A stretch of 64,000 nucleotides of DNA from Paraburkholderia sp. NMBU_R16 (GTDB lineage: Bacteria; Pseudomonadota; Gammaproteobacteria; Burkholderiales; Burkholderiaceae). Below, piece by piece: positions 1 to 11,200 of the stretch. The notes beneath the pieces are model-generated. The model was given only the letters and a program-made list of their open reading frames with translations. It ran no database searches and was not told the origin of the DNA. The translations under genes were made by a program, and so were the position numbers. The stretch spans positions 1 to 64,000 of the forward strand of contig NZ_JAAAYE010000005.1 in NCBI RefSeq assembly GCF_013282575.1, written 5' to 3'. Every line of letters begins with the position of its first letter. The first letter of the stretch is position 1.

Positions 1-15
1 TGCAACATGCGCCGC

Positions 16-50
16 GCGTCAATCAACAAACGCTTGTCAGCGTCAATCAA
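16..50. repeat. 11-bp direct repeat at the left edge
   Basis: The 11-mer GCGTCAATCAA occurs at 16-26 and again at 40-50, just beyond the premature end of the choline sulfatase frame. The stretch between the window edge and the stop codon does not encode sulfatase sequence in any frame I read. The repeat may mark the junction of the rearrangement that truncated the gene, but it is short and could be chance. Confidence 0.35.
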
Positions 51-61
51 CATCGGCATCA

Positions 62-709
62 TCAACCTCGCCGCGACATTCTCATCTTGTTTGTCGCGCG
101 TCTCTCATCCAGATTGTCGCGCCACACAACCATGCAAAACGGCCGATCGTCGATGCCGGCCTCCCGCTCGCGGGCAATGTCATAAAGCTTTTGCTTCGCG
201 CAAAACGCCACCTCATCGTCGAAGTCGAGCTGGTTCGTTCGAACACATGTGCCCGCGTCGATCACCGAGCTCATGTTGTGATACCAGCTTGGCCGAACAT
301 CGGGTTGGTCCCAATCCGGCACCCAGCCGAAATCCGCGGGATAGATGTCGGTCGTCAGGCGTTCCTCGAAACCATGAAGCTGATCGGGGCCGCAAAAATG
401 CATCTTCCCAGAGAGTACCGTGCGGTAGCCGGCAGCCCTCAGATAGTGTGCGAAGGTCAAGGTCTGGGCGGGTAATTCGGCTGCGTTGTCGAATGCGCCG
501 ATCGCCGATGGCAGCTTCCCGGCCATGAACGCGAAGCGCGACGGCGCGCACAGCGGGCTCGCGCAATAGGCCGATTCGAAGACGACGCCCTCGCGGGCAA
601 GCGTATCGATATGCGGCGTTTTCGTGAGTCGATGTCCATAGGCGCCCAACGCGAAGGGCGTCAGTTGATCGGCCATCAGGACGAGCAAATTCGGTTGAGT
701 GGCTTGCAT
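62..709 (-). pseudogene. betC: Truncated choline sulfatase (BetC-like)
   Basis: The 215-residue frame matches the N-terminal part of choline-O-sulfatase, which hydrolyses choline-O-sulfate to choline and sulfate. Near residue 54 it has the CAPSR sulfatase signature, whose Cys would be converted to formylglycine. The family-typical blocks SGKMHFCGPDQLHGF and YHNMSSV follow. After about residue 195 (DRPFCMVV) the expected His/Asp-rich metal-binding stretch is replaced by unrelated residues and a stop. The family is usually about 500 residues, so more than half is missing, including part of the active site. The context fits: the rest of choline catabolism lies in this window. I see no obvious ribosome binding site. 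Most likely a dead gene; a frameshift or rearrangement just left of the window cannot be excluded. Confidence 0.75.
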
Positions 710-933
710 TGTCGATCGATGCGGATTCGATGGTTCGATTAGTCAGGAGTCCGTGGTAGACGGCGCTTGGCCGCGCAAAACGCACCGAGCCTGCAGCATG
801 CGAAATGCGCGACGTCGAATCCACTATTGCGCTTCAATATGCGCTTGAGAAGCGCTGGCGCGTTATGTGCTCATAAGGTGGGCTTATGGCTGCGAGCCTC
901 CGACTGTGCTCACCGAGGGCTGGCTGTCGAGGC

Positions 934-1890
934 TCAAACGGGAATGTTTACGCCGGTCAGCTTTTCGCAGACCTCGATCAGACGATCCCCTGCCGCAACG
1001 TCGCGAGCGCGCCGCACGACCCGCGCGTTCCCTACGCGCTCGCCGCGCATTTCCATCAAACCTTGGGGGCCGTAGTAGCCGCCGCTGACGGCTGCGTCGG
1101 AGGTTGCCGCGAAAAGCGTCGGCAGCGCGCCGGCGTAGTCGCTATTGAAAAAAAGTCCGATGAGCCTGCCGACCATCCCGCGTGCCGCACGCTCGACGGC
1201 CGGCCGATCCGAGCCGCGAAAGAGATTGGTGTTCGCCACGCCCGGGTGCACGGCAATCGACATGATGGAACGTTGCGCCGCGCTCAACCGCCTGGCGAGC
1301 GCGAGCGCAAAGATCAGATCGGCGAGCTTCGATTGACGGTAGGCCACCATCGGCGAATACGATCGCTTCGATTGAAGATCGTCGAACGCTAGACGTCCGC
1401 CCTTATGTGCGATCGATGCGACGGTCACGATGCGAGGTGGCTCGCTGGCCTGCGCCGCGGCCTGCTCGATCGCTGGAAAAAGCAACGCGGTCAATGCGAA
1501 ATGCCCGAGGACATTGACACCGAATTGAAGTTCGAAGCCGTCGGCAGTCGTGCACCGGCGGCGCGGCGCCATGACACCGGCGTTATTGACGAGTACGTGC
1601 AAGGGGCGCTGTCGCGCGAGTTCGACGCGGGCGAACGCCCGCACCGATGCCAGCGACGCGAGATCGACGATCGCGATCTCGACGTCGGCGGCGGGTATTT
1701 CGGCTCGAATTGCGCTTGCCGCGCGCTCGGCGCGCTGCAGGTCGCGGCAAGCAAGCACGACCTGTGCGCCCTTGCGCGCCAGCACGCGCGCCGCCTGATA
1801 TCCGATGCCGCTGTTTGCACCGGTAATCAGGACGCGTTTGCCGCTCTGCTCGGGGATGTCGGAGACGGTCCAGGACTGGGCGGTATTCAT
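934..1890 (-). CDS. Short-chain dehydrogenase/reductase, retinol-dehydrogenase-like
   Basis: A 318-residue classical-type SDR. Residues 23-30 (TGANSGIG) form the NAD(P) Rossmann turn, NNAG follows in the middle of the fold, and YRQSK supplies the catalytic Tyr and Lys. The length and the LITGANSGIG start resemble the retinol dehydrogenase/WW-domain-oxidoreductase-like bacterial SDRs. The substrate cannot be read from sequence. GGGAG lies about 7 bases before the ATG. The gene is divergent from the giant NRPS at 2205. Shared control is possible because an inverted repeat sits between them, but a biosynthetic role (for example acting on a hydroxy acid or the peptide) is only a guess. Confidence 0.85.
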   Translation of the reverse strand: MNTAQSWTVSDIPEQSGKRVLITGANSGIGYQAARVLARKGAQVVLACRDLQRAERAASAIRAEIPAADVEIAIVDLASLASVRAFARVELARQRPLHVLVNNAGVMAPRRRCTTADGFELQFGVNVLGHFALTALLFPAIEQAAAQASEPPRIVTVASIAHKGGRLAFDDLQSKRSYSPMVAYRQSKLADLIFALALARRLSAAQRSIMSIAVHPGVANTNLFRGSDRPAVERAARGMVGRLIGLFFNSDYAGALPTLFAATSDAAVSGGYYGPQGLMEMRGERVGNARVVRRARDVAAGDRLIEVCEKLTGVNIPV

Positions 1891-1934
1891 CGGCGCTCCC
1901 GTTATTCGTACAGATTCGCATCGAAGACTAACAC

Positions 1935-1951
1935 TGGAAACGGAAATTCCA
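1935..1951. promoter_or_regulatory. Inverted repeat TGGAA-N7-TTCCA, candidate operator
   Basis: Perfect 5-bp arms separated by seven bases, 45 bases upstream of the SDR start and about 200 bases before the NRPS promoter candidate. The position between divergent genes suits a regulator site. No regulator gene adjoins it, so the binding protein is unknown. Confidence 0.3.
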
Positions 1952-2151
1952 ATGACCCGCCCTCACTGGCTTGCAGGCGACGCGCGTTCGTTGGCAAGGC
2001 GTTACCCCGATATATTGCTTACCGATATTTTATCGACGAACGAGTCTGTATGGTTTCGCCAAAAATGACTGGTTGCTTTTCGTAGTAATGGGAAATTATT
2101 CCCCGACCAAACACGACGACTTCCGTTATTAATACGCACGCCATACAACAT

Positions 2152-2180
2152 TTGCATATTGCGCTCTGTTTTGCTAGGTT
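2152..2180 (+). promoter_or_regulatory. Candidate sigma-70 promoter of the NRPS
   Basis: TTGCAT (2152-2157) and TAGGTT (2175-2180) are separated by exactly 17 bases in an AT-rich stretch. The +1 would fall near 2187, giving a very short leader to the ATG at 2205 or about 78 bases to the ATG at 2265. The -10 match is weak. Confidence 0.35.
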
Positions 2181-2204
2181 AAACCTCAGAAGAACAACAT
2201 CCGA

Positions 2205-5200
2205 ATGCCGACTGCTCGTAAAAAAAATGCGGGACGTGATCGGGTTGATTACCGAGGGCTCGGCATGCCCATACACCGCTTGGCACAAATCGAATTACCG
2301 GATTCCGGACTGGAGGGTTTCGTGCTCGATTCCGACGACGGCGCTTTTCTCGCGCTCAGCGCACCGCAACTGGAAATGTGGTTCGCACAACAGTTGGAAC
2401 CCGATAATCCGTTGATCGACAACCGCGTCTATGTCGATATCTGCGGGCCTGTCGACCGGGCTGTATTCGATGAAACGCTGCACCGCCTGATCGGAGAAAC
2501 CGAAGCTTTGCATCTGCGTTTTGTCGAGACGCCGGCAGGTCCCAAGCAATACGTGGGGAGCCCGCCGTCCCCGTCGCTCTCGTTCGTCGACGTATCTCGG
2601 GAGCCCAACCCGTTCGGCGCAGCTCGCCGGCACATGCTCAGCGCGGCAGCCGTGGCTTACGATCTGTCGGCGGGGCCGCTGTTCAGTCAGATGCTCTTCA
2701 AGCTCGATGACGCGCACCATGTCTGGTATCAGCGCTATCATCACAGTGTCCTCGACGGCGCCAGCATCCCCATTCTGATTCGTCGCGCCGCGCAGATCTA
2801 TTCAGCGCTGCTGCATGGCGAGCCTGTGCCTGCATCGCAGTTCGGCACGGTCCGCTCGATCCTCGAAGACGATGCGCAATATCGCCAATCGGTGCGTTTC
2901 GAAACGGATCGAAGTTATTGGAGCGGCTACATAGCCGATCTGCCACGCCCGGAAACTGTGGCGGGCGTTCCCGCCGACCGAAGCGGGGACTTTCGGCGCG
3001 CTTCGGTTCCTTTTCCCCGGGATGCGGCTCTACTGTTGCGCGAAGTCGAACCGCGCGTCGGCAAATGGCCGCTGCTGATGACCGCAGTCGTGGCCGCCTA
3101 TCTGTTCCGGATCACGAACGGACGCGCAACGGTTTTCGATTTTCCTGTATCGGCACGCCCCAAAGACGCCCGCCTCACGCCCGGCATGTTCGCTAACGTC
3201 GTGCCGCTTCGACTTGCGATGAGCAATGCCGATACGCTCGAGACGCTGACGCAGCGAGCAAGCGCCGAAGTCTTCCGGCACCTGAAACATCAACAGTTTC
3301 GAGGCAAGGACATTCGCCGCATGCAAGATGGCGATACAGGCCCGATTTTTGGGCCGCGCATCAACATCATTCCATTCGACGATGAATGGCATTTCGGCGG
3401 CAGTCCTGCGACCTTGCACTCGCTCGCCAATGGTCTCGTGCACGATCTCGCGGTGACGCTGATCGGCACACCGGGCAAGGCCGGCTGCATGCTGCACGTC
3501 GACGGCAACGCGCGCCTTTATGACGATGCCGGGATCGCATCGCACCAGCAACGGCTTCTCAAGTTCATCGACCGGATGCTCGTCGATCCGGCGCGACCCA
3601 TCGAACGTATCGGGCTCGTCGACGATGACGAACACCGCTTGCAGATCGCGACCTGGAACGCGACGCGCGCGCCCTATCCCGCGCATCTTTGCATGCAGCA
3701 ACTCGTGCAAGCGCAGGCAGAGAGAACGCCTGATGCCGTTGCCGTGTTCGCCGAAGCGCAGCGGTTGTCGTACGCCGAGCTCAACGCACGCGCCAATCAG
3801 CTCGCCCGTCACTTGACGAGCCGTGCTGCCTTACATCCCGACACGCCCATCGCCCTGTGCACGCATCGCAGCCCGGCGATGGTCGTCGCAATGCTCGCCG
3901 TGCTCAAGGCCGGCGCGGCTTATGTGCCTATCGACCCGACGTCGCCGCCTGCGCGCATCGCGCATATCGTGCGGGACGCCGACCCGGCACTCGCACTCGT
4001 CGACCGTGACACCTACCGCACGGTGCATGCCGCATGCTCTGCGTTCGGCGATCCGTCCCGTTCCCTCGACATCATGGAGATCGATCTCGCGTCGCCGCCC
4101 TGGGCGCACCTGCCGGCCGACAATATCCGCGCAGAAGACGTCGGCGTCGACGCTTCGCATCTCGCCTACATCATCTATACGTCCGGTTCGACGGGTACCC
4201 CCAAGGGCGTCATGGTCGAGCACCGGCAACTTCTGAATCTCGTGTCCTGGCACATCGGCCGCTTCGAGCTGCGTCCAGGGTTGCAGGTTCCCTGTACCGC
4301 AGGCCTAGCCTTCGATGCCTGTACATGGGAAATCTGGCCGACCCTCGCCAGCGGCGCGTCTCTGCTGTTACCGCCATCCGACGTCCGCGACGATGCCCTC
4401 GCCCTACTTCATTGGTGGCGCCATCAATCGATCGAATGCGCGTTCCTCGTCACACCGTTGGCGCTGCTCGCCATTCGAACCGGGCTGCCCCCGAGCTTGC
4501 GCCGCCTGCTCATCGGCGGAGAGCGCCTCGCGCAGTGGCCCGAACACCTGCCTGCCGCCGTCGAACTCGTCAACAACTATGGGCCCACCGAGGCCACCGT
4601 GGTCGCCACTTCGGGCGCGCTGTCGCCCGCCGATTCTGTCCATCCGATCGGGCGTCCCATCGCCAATACGCGGATCTATCTCCTCGACGAGCGACAACGC
4701 CCGGTGCCGATCGGCTCACCGGGCGAGCTCTATATCGGCGGCGCCAGCGTCGCGCGCGGCTATCTGAATCGTCCCGAACTCACCGCCGAGCGCTTCGTGC
4801 CCGATCCGTTCGCGCGCGCGGCCGGCGAGTCCGGCGCGCGCATGTATCGCACCGGCGACCTCGCGCGCTATCTGCCCGACGGCCGGCTCGTGTTCCTCGG
4901 GCGCAACGACGATCAGTTGAAGATCCGCGGCTTTCGCGTCGAACCGGCCGAGATCGAAGCCCAACTGCTCGCACACCCCGATGTACGCGAAGCCGTCGTG
5001 GTGGCCCGCGAAGACGGGGACGACCGGGTGCGTCTGGTCGGCTATCTGTCGTTGCACGAAGCGGCCGCCCACGGCTTCGACGCAGGAGAACGCGTGGGCG
5101 CGCTGCGCGCTCATCTCGTCGAGCGGCTGCCCGAATACATGCTGCCCGCGGCTTTCGTCGTACTCGAGAAGATGCCGCTCACCGCGAACGGGAAAGTCGA

Positions 5201-8200
5201 TCGGCGCGCGCTGCCCGCGCCCACCGAAGACGCCTATGGGCTCGAACGCTACGAGCCGCCGCAAGGCGAGATCGAAATCGCCCTTGCGCGGTTGTGGGCC
5301 GAACTGCTCGATGTGACTCGGGTCGGCCGCCATGACAACTTCTTTTCGCTCGGCGGCCACTCGCTGCTCGCCGTGCAACTGATCGAGCGGTTGAGACAAA
5401 CCGGCATTGGCCTTCCGATCCGCGCGCTGTTTCAGCACCCCACTCCCGCCGGGCTCGCAAAGGCGCTCGCGGAGTCGCAACAGGTGACTGTGCCGGAGAA
5501 CCGGATCGCCCCCGGCACGGCGACGATCACCCCCGATCTGCTCCCGCTCGTTTCGCTCGCGCAAGCCGAGATCGATCGCATCGTGTCGGGCGTGCCCGGA
5601 GGCGCGGCGAACGTTCAGGACATCTATCCACTTTCGCCATTGCAAGAGGGCATCCTCTTTCATCATCTTCTGAGCACGCAGGGCGATCCGTACCTGCTGA
5701 CGGCACGCATGATCTTCGCGGACCGCGCGACGCTCGACCGCTATCTCGGCGCCATCCAGCAGATCGTCGATCGACATGACATCTTGCGCACCGCATTCGT
5801 TTGGGAAGCAATCGACATCCCGGTGCAAGTCGTCTATCGGCACGCAAACGTTGCGGTCACGGAGCTTACACTCGATCCGGCCGCCGGCCCGATCGGCGAG
5901 CAGCTACAGCGGCGCTTCAATGCCGATCGTCATCGCATGGACCTCTCGCGGGCGCCTTTGTTGCACTTCGTCGTCGCGCGCGAACCCGATGCACGGTGGC
6001 ATGTGCTCATGGCGCTGCACCACATGGTTGGCGATCACACCACGCTTGCCATTCTTCACGACGAGGTGAAAGCGCTCATGAGCGATCGGTCGGCCAGTCT
6101 GGCCGAGCCTTTGCCCTATAGAAACCTGGTGGCGCAGGCGCGCTTGGGCGTGCCGCCCGACGCTCACGGGGCATTCTTTCGCGAAATGCTCGGCAGCGTC
6201 GATACGCCGACTCTGCCGTTCGGGCTCACAGGCGTGCACGGCGAATCGGCCACCATTGCCGAAGCGCGCAGAATGATCGCGCCGTCCGTCAATGAGCGCT
6301 TGCGCTCGCAGGCGCGGCGGCTCGGCGTGAGCCTCGCGACGCTGTGCCATCTGGCATGGGCTGCCGTACTCGCACGCACGGCCGCGCAGCAGCGCGTCGT
6401 GTTCGGCACTGTGCTCTTCGGGCGCATGGCGGCCGGCGCGGGCGCCGATCGCGCGATGGGGCTTTTCATCAACACGCTGCCGTTGTGTGTCGATATAGAC
6501 GATACGGACGTGGAAGCAGCCGCACGCGAAGTGCAATTGCGTCTTGCGGCACTGCTCGCCCACGAGCATGCGTCGCTCGCACTCGCGCAGCGGTGCAGCA
6601 ACGTTGGATCGAACGCGCCGCTTTTCAGCGCGCTGCTCAACTACCGGCACAACGCGCTGCCGCCCGGGCACGATACCGCGCTGGCAGGCGTCGAGTTCGT
6701 CAGCGGCGAGGAGCGGACCAACTATCCGGTCACGCTGTCGGTCGAGGATTACGGTGACGCTTTGGCGGTGACGGTTCAGGTCGTCGACGCGCTATCGCCG
6801 GGACGCATCTGCGCCTACATGCAGCGCGCCCTCGAACAGTTGGCCGATGCGCTTGAACATCGTTCGTCTATTGCCGTTTCCCAATTGGACGTGCTGCCGA
6901 GCGACGAACGCCGGTTGCTGCTCGATACATGGAATGCCACGCGGGCCGAATTCCCCGCTCACCTATGCCTGCACGAACTCGTCGAGCAGCAGGTCCGTCG
7001 TACGCCCGACGCCACGGCCGTGCTCGTGGGCGGTCAGCGCCTCTCGTACGCCGAACTGAACACCCGTGCCAACCGCCTCGCCCGCCATCTGATACGCCAC
7101 GGCGTGCGCCCCGATGTGCGCGTCGCCCTCTGCCTGCAGCGCAGCGCCTCGATGGCAATCGCCCTGCTCGCCGTGCTCAAAGCCGGCGGCGCTTATGTGC
7201 CCCTCGATCCCGATTACCCCGCCGCCCGCCTCGCCCACATCCTGCGCGATGCCAACCCTTGCCTGCTGCTCGTCGACCGCCGCGGCCGTGACGTACTCGC
7301 CGGCTTGCTCGACGAGCCCGGCTTCGCGCCATTGCCCCTCATCGAACTCGGCGACGACCGCCCGCACGAGGCGCCCTGGGCCGCGCTGCCCGGCGAGAAC
7401 CTCCCGCCTCGCACGCTCGGGCTGCAGCCAACCCATCTCGCTTACGTCATCTATACGTCCGGCTCCACCGGCATGCCCAAGGGCGTGCAAAACGAGCATC
7501 GCGCCCTCGTCAACCGCCTCGTCTGGATGCAGCGCGCCTATCGCCTCCAATCCGACGACGTCGTCCTCCAGAAAACCCCTTTCAGCTTCGACGTCTCCGT
7601 CTGGGAGTTCTTCTGGACCCTCTCGGCTGGCGCCACCTTGCTCATGGCCGAGCCCGGCATGCACCGCGATGCCGACTACCTCGCCTCGCTCATCGCCTCC
7701 GCGCGCGTCACCACCGCCCACTTCGTGCCCTCCATGTTGAGCGGCTTTCTCGATGCCGCCCGCGCCGCCCAATGCACCTCGTTGCGGCGCATCGTCTGCA
7801 GCGGCGAGGCCTTGCCCGCCGCCACCGTGCACCGCCTCAAGCAAGTGCTGCCCAGCACCGCACTGCACAACCTCTACGGCCCCACCGAAGCCGCCATCGA
7901 CGTCACCGCCTGGAGCTGCCCCGCAACGTTCGATGACGATACCGTGCCCATCGGCAAGCCCATCGACAATCTGCGCATCTATCTGCTCGATGCCCGTCAG
8001 CAGCCGGTCGCGCTCGGCGCCGTGGGCGAGCTCTATATCGGCGGCGTGGGCGTGGCGCGCGGCTACCTGAACCGGCCCGAGCTCAATGCCGAACGATTCC
8101 TGCCCGATCCGTTCGCGCGCGCCGCCGGCGAGCCCGACGCGCGCATGTATCGCACCGGCGACCTCGCACGCTACGCGCCCGACGGCAACATCGTGTTTCT

Positions 8201-11200
8201 CGGGCGCAACGACGAGCAGCTCAAGATCCGCGGCTTTCGCATCGAGCCCGCCGAGATCGAGACGCAGCTCGCAGCACACGAGTCGGTGCGCGAGGCCGTC
8301 GTCATCGCACGCGAGAATGCCGCACACGAAAAGCGTCTGATCGCCTATGTCACGCTGCGACACGATGCCCGTGACGATGCCCTGACCGTTGACAGTGCCG
8401 ATCTGCCGCATCGGCTGCGCCAGCACCTCCAACGGCGGCTGCCCGACTACATGATCCCGGCCGCGTTCGTCACGCTCGCCGCGTTACCCCTCACACCCAA
8501 CGGCAAACTCGATCGCAAGGCCTTGCCCGCCCCTTCCGATGAAGCCATCGCGCACGCGCGGTACGAACCGCCTTCGGGTGAAACCGAATGCGCGATCGCG
8601 CGTGTCTGGCAGGGATTGCTCGGCGTGCACCGCATCGGCCGCCACGACAACTTCTTCGAATTGGGTGGCCATTCGATTCTCGCGGTCCGCATGATCTCGC
8701 GGCTCGCCGCCGAGACGGAAAAGACCGTGACGCTACGCGCCGTCTTCGATGCGCCGACCGTCGCCACGCTCGCTACGCTCGTCGACTCGAGCGAGACGCT
8801 TGCCGCCGATACGCATCTCACCGCGATCGATCGCGACGGAGCATTGCCGCTCTCGTTCGCCGAGGAGCGCGTGCTCGCAGTCGAGGCGGACAGTGCGCGA
8901 GCCACGATGCTCAACGCGTCTCGCCTTTTCAGCCTCAGGGGCGCGATACGTCCGGAATGTATCGAGGATGCGCTCAAGCATGTCGTCGATCGTCACGAGG
9001 TGTTGCGCACGCACTATCGCCGCGAGGCGTCAACCGGCGCGTTTTCGGCTGTGATCGGTCCTTCCGAAAGCTGGCGGATGACCGTGCATGCATCCCCGGG
9101 CGGCAGGAACGACGCGATGCGTCTGGCGCAAAGGAAAGCAGCACGGCAGCCGGATTGCTTCACCGGGCCCGTATTCGGTGCCACGCTCTTTCCGTCATCG
9201 GCCGAACATGCCGTCCTCGTGCTGTCGATCCATCACATCGTCATGGATGCCGCTTCGTGGGCCATCGTTTGGCGGGAATTCGTCGAAGCATACGAGCGAT
9301 TCGCCGCCGGATTCGCGCCACAGCGGACGCCGCTGACAACGCAATATCGGGACTATGCGGCATGGGAACGCCGGCAACGCGATACCGCGCGCCTCGAACA
9401 CCTGCGTCGTGCGTGGCGCGAGCGCTTGGCCGGCGCGCCGGTGCGTACGGACTTGCCGTTCGATCGCCCGCGTCCGGCCGTCATGTCCGAGAAGGCCGGA
9501 TCCATCGAACGGATGCTTTCCCCCGAGCTCGTGCGTCAGGTCAGGCACTGCGCGGCATCGGAGCACGTCACGCCGTTTCTCGTGCTGGAGACGACGTTCG
9601 CTATTCTGGCGGCTCAGCTATCGAAAAGCCGTGAAGTCGTCATCGGCACGGTGACGGAGGGTCGCCGTCACCGCGATGTCGAAGACATGGTCGGCCTGTT
9701 CGTCAACACCATTGCGTTGCGCCACCGGATCGATGGCCACACGACGCTTTCCGATCATTTGGCATCGGCAGCGAGGGAACTCGTCTCGGCGTTGGAAGTC
9801 AGCGAGCTGCCGTTCGCCGATATCGTGGCCGCCATCAACCCGCCGCGTGCGCCCTCGCACGACCCGGTCTTTCAGTTGTTCTGCCAGTTTCAGCATGGGA
9901 CCGGTGCACCCCGGACCCATGTCGGTGGCATGGAGATCGAGGCGGTTGCACGCGAAGAGGTGGGCAGAGGCGCCGACATCGCCATCGTGTTTCAGGAAAT
10001 GAATGACGCGGTGCGCCTCGACCTGACATACAGCGCGGACCTGTTCGATCCAACGACAGTCGACGCACTGGTGACGCTTTATCTGTGCTGGCTATCCGAT
10101 TCCATTCAGGCGCCGCACGCAGCCATACAAGAACGATGGCACCAAACTATCGAAAGTGTCCTGGCATCGCCCGACAACAAGGATGCCAACAGGTTGTTCG
10201 CACAACGATCCACCGAGCCTGGCGCGTGGTACGCGTTCTCGCCCGCCCAACAGGCTGTGTGGCTGCAAGAGCAGTCCGCACCGCGCAACAGCCCGTTTTT
10301 CTCGGTAGCAGCGATGCGCTATCCGCCCACGATAGACCGTGAGCGGCTTGCGACTGCCGCCCGCGCGCTCATCGCCCAAAATCAATCGTTTTGGCTTCAA
10401 TGGGACAGCAGCGGACTGCAGCGCGAGGCACCCGAACCGACAACGTGTTTCGAACGATTCGTGGACCCGTCGTCGCCCATCTATGAGCAAGCCTGCGAGG
10501 CGGTGATCGACTGGCATCGTCGGTTGAACGGCGCACATACGAGCCGCATCGGCTCGGTCGCGCTCTTCGAGTGGCAAAGCGAAGTTCTCGTCGCGCTGCG
10601 TTCGCATCATGTGCAAAACGACGGTTGGTCGGCGATCAAGTCCTTCGAGCGGATCGCGGAGAACTATGCGGTGCTCGAGCGCAATGGCACGCAGCGCTTC
10701 GAGATGGATCGCTTATTCCTCGACACCCTCAAAATCGAAGATCGTTATCTGGCTTCTCCCGCCCACGCCCGCGATGCGGCGTTCTGGGCTGAGCGGTGTC
10801 GGGCTGTCGAGGGGCCACCGCTCGTCACTTTGCTCGCCGATCGACCGCATGCGACGCAGGTTGGCGCCGACATCCGATCCATCCGCAAGACGTTGCCGAA
10901 CGCCGCATGGGCAGCGCTCGCGCGCACGGCCGAGGCGTTCGGTGCATCTCCGGGCGAGTGTCTGACCGCCATCAGTGCACTGTATCTGAGCGGCGTGCGA
11001 AGCACGGCAATCGGCGTGTCTTTTCTCAATCGGACGAAGGAGTCGCTCGATGTCTCGGGGCAATTCGCCAAAGTGATTCCGCTTCACGTCAGCTTCGAAG
11101 CTCCGAACGATCTAGTGGGCGCAGCACTGCGGCACGCATGCCACGCGTTTCGCGACTCGCTGCGCCATGGCCGCTATCCGTATGGCGAGATGATCCGGCA

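Larger units (their letters stand above)
1891..2204. other. Divergent intergenic region, SDR / NRPS
   Basis: About 314 bases without a gene. The half next to the NRPS is distinctly AT-richer than the coding flanks. It holds an inverted repeat (1935-1951) and a candidate promoter (2152-2180), listed separately. I saw no lux-box-like 20-bp palindrome and no other coding sequence. Confidence 0.6.

Noticed and set aside
2021-2264. A lux-box (quorum-sensing) element before the NRPS
   Set aside because: No 20-bp palindrome with CTG/CAG half-sites is present in this stretch.
9230-10130. C3 read as a dehydrating or heterocyclising condensation domain acting on Ser
   Set aside because: The Cy motif DxxxxD is absent and the HHxxxDA site is only one residue off normal; the position before a second starter domain fits ester formation better.
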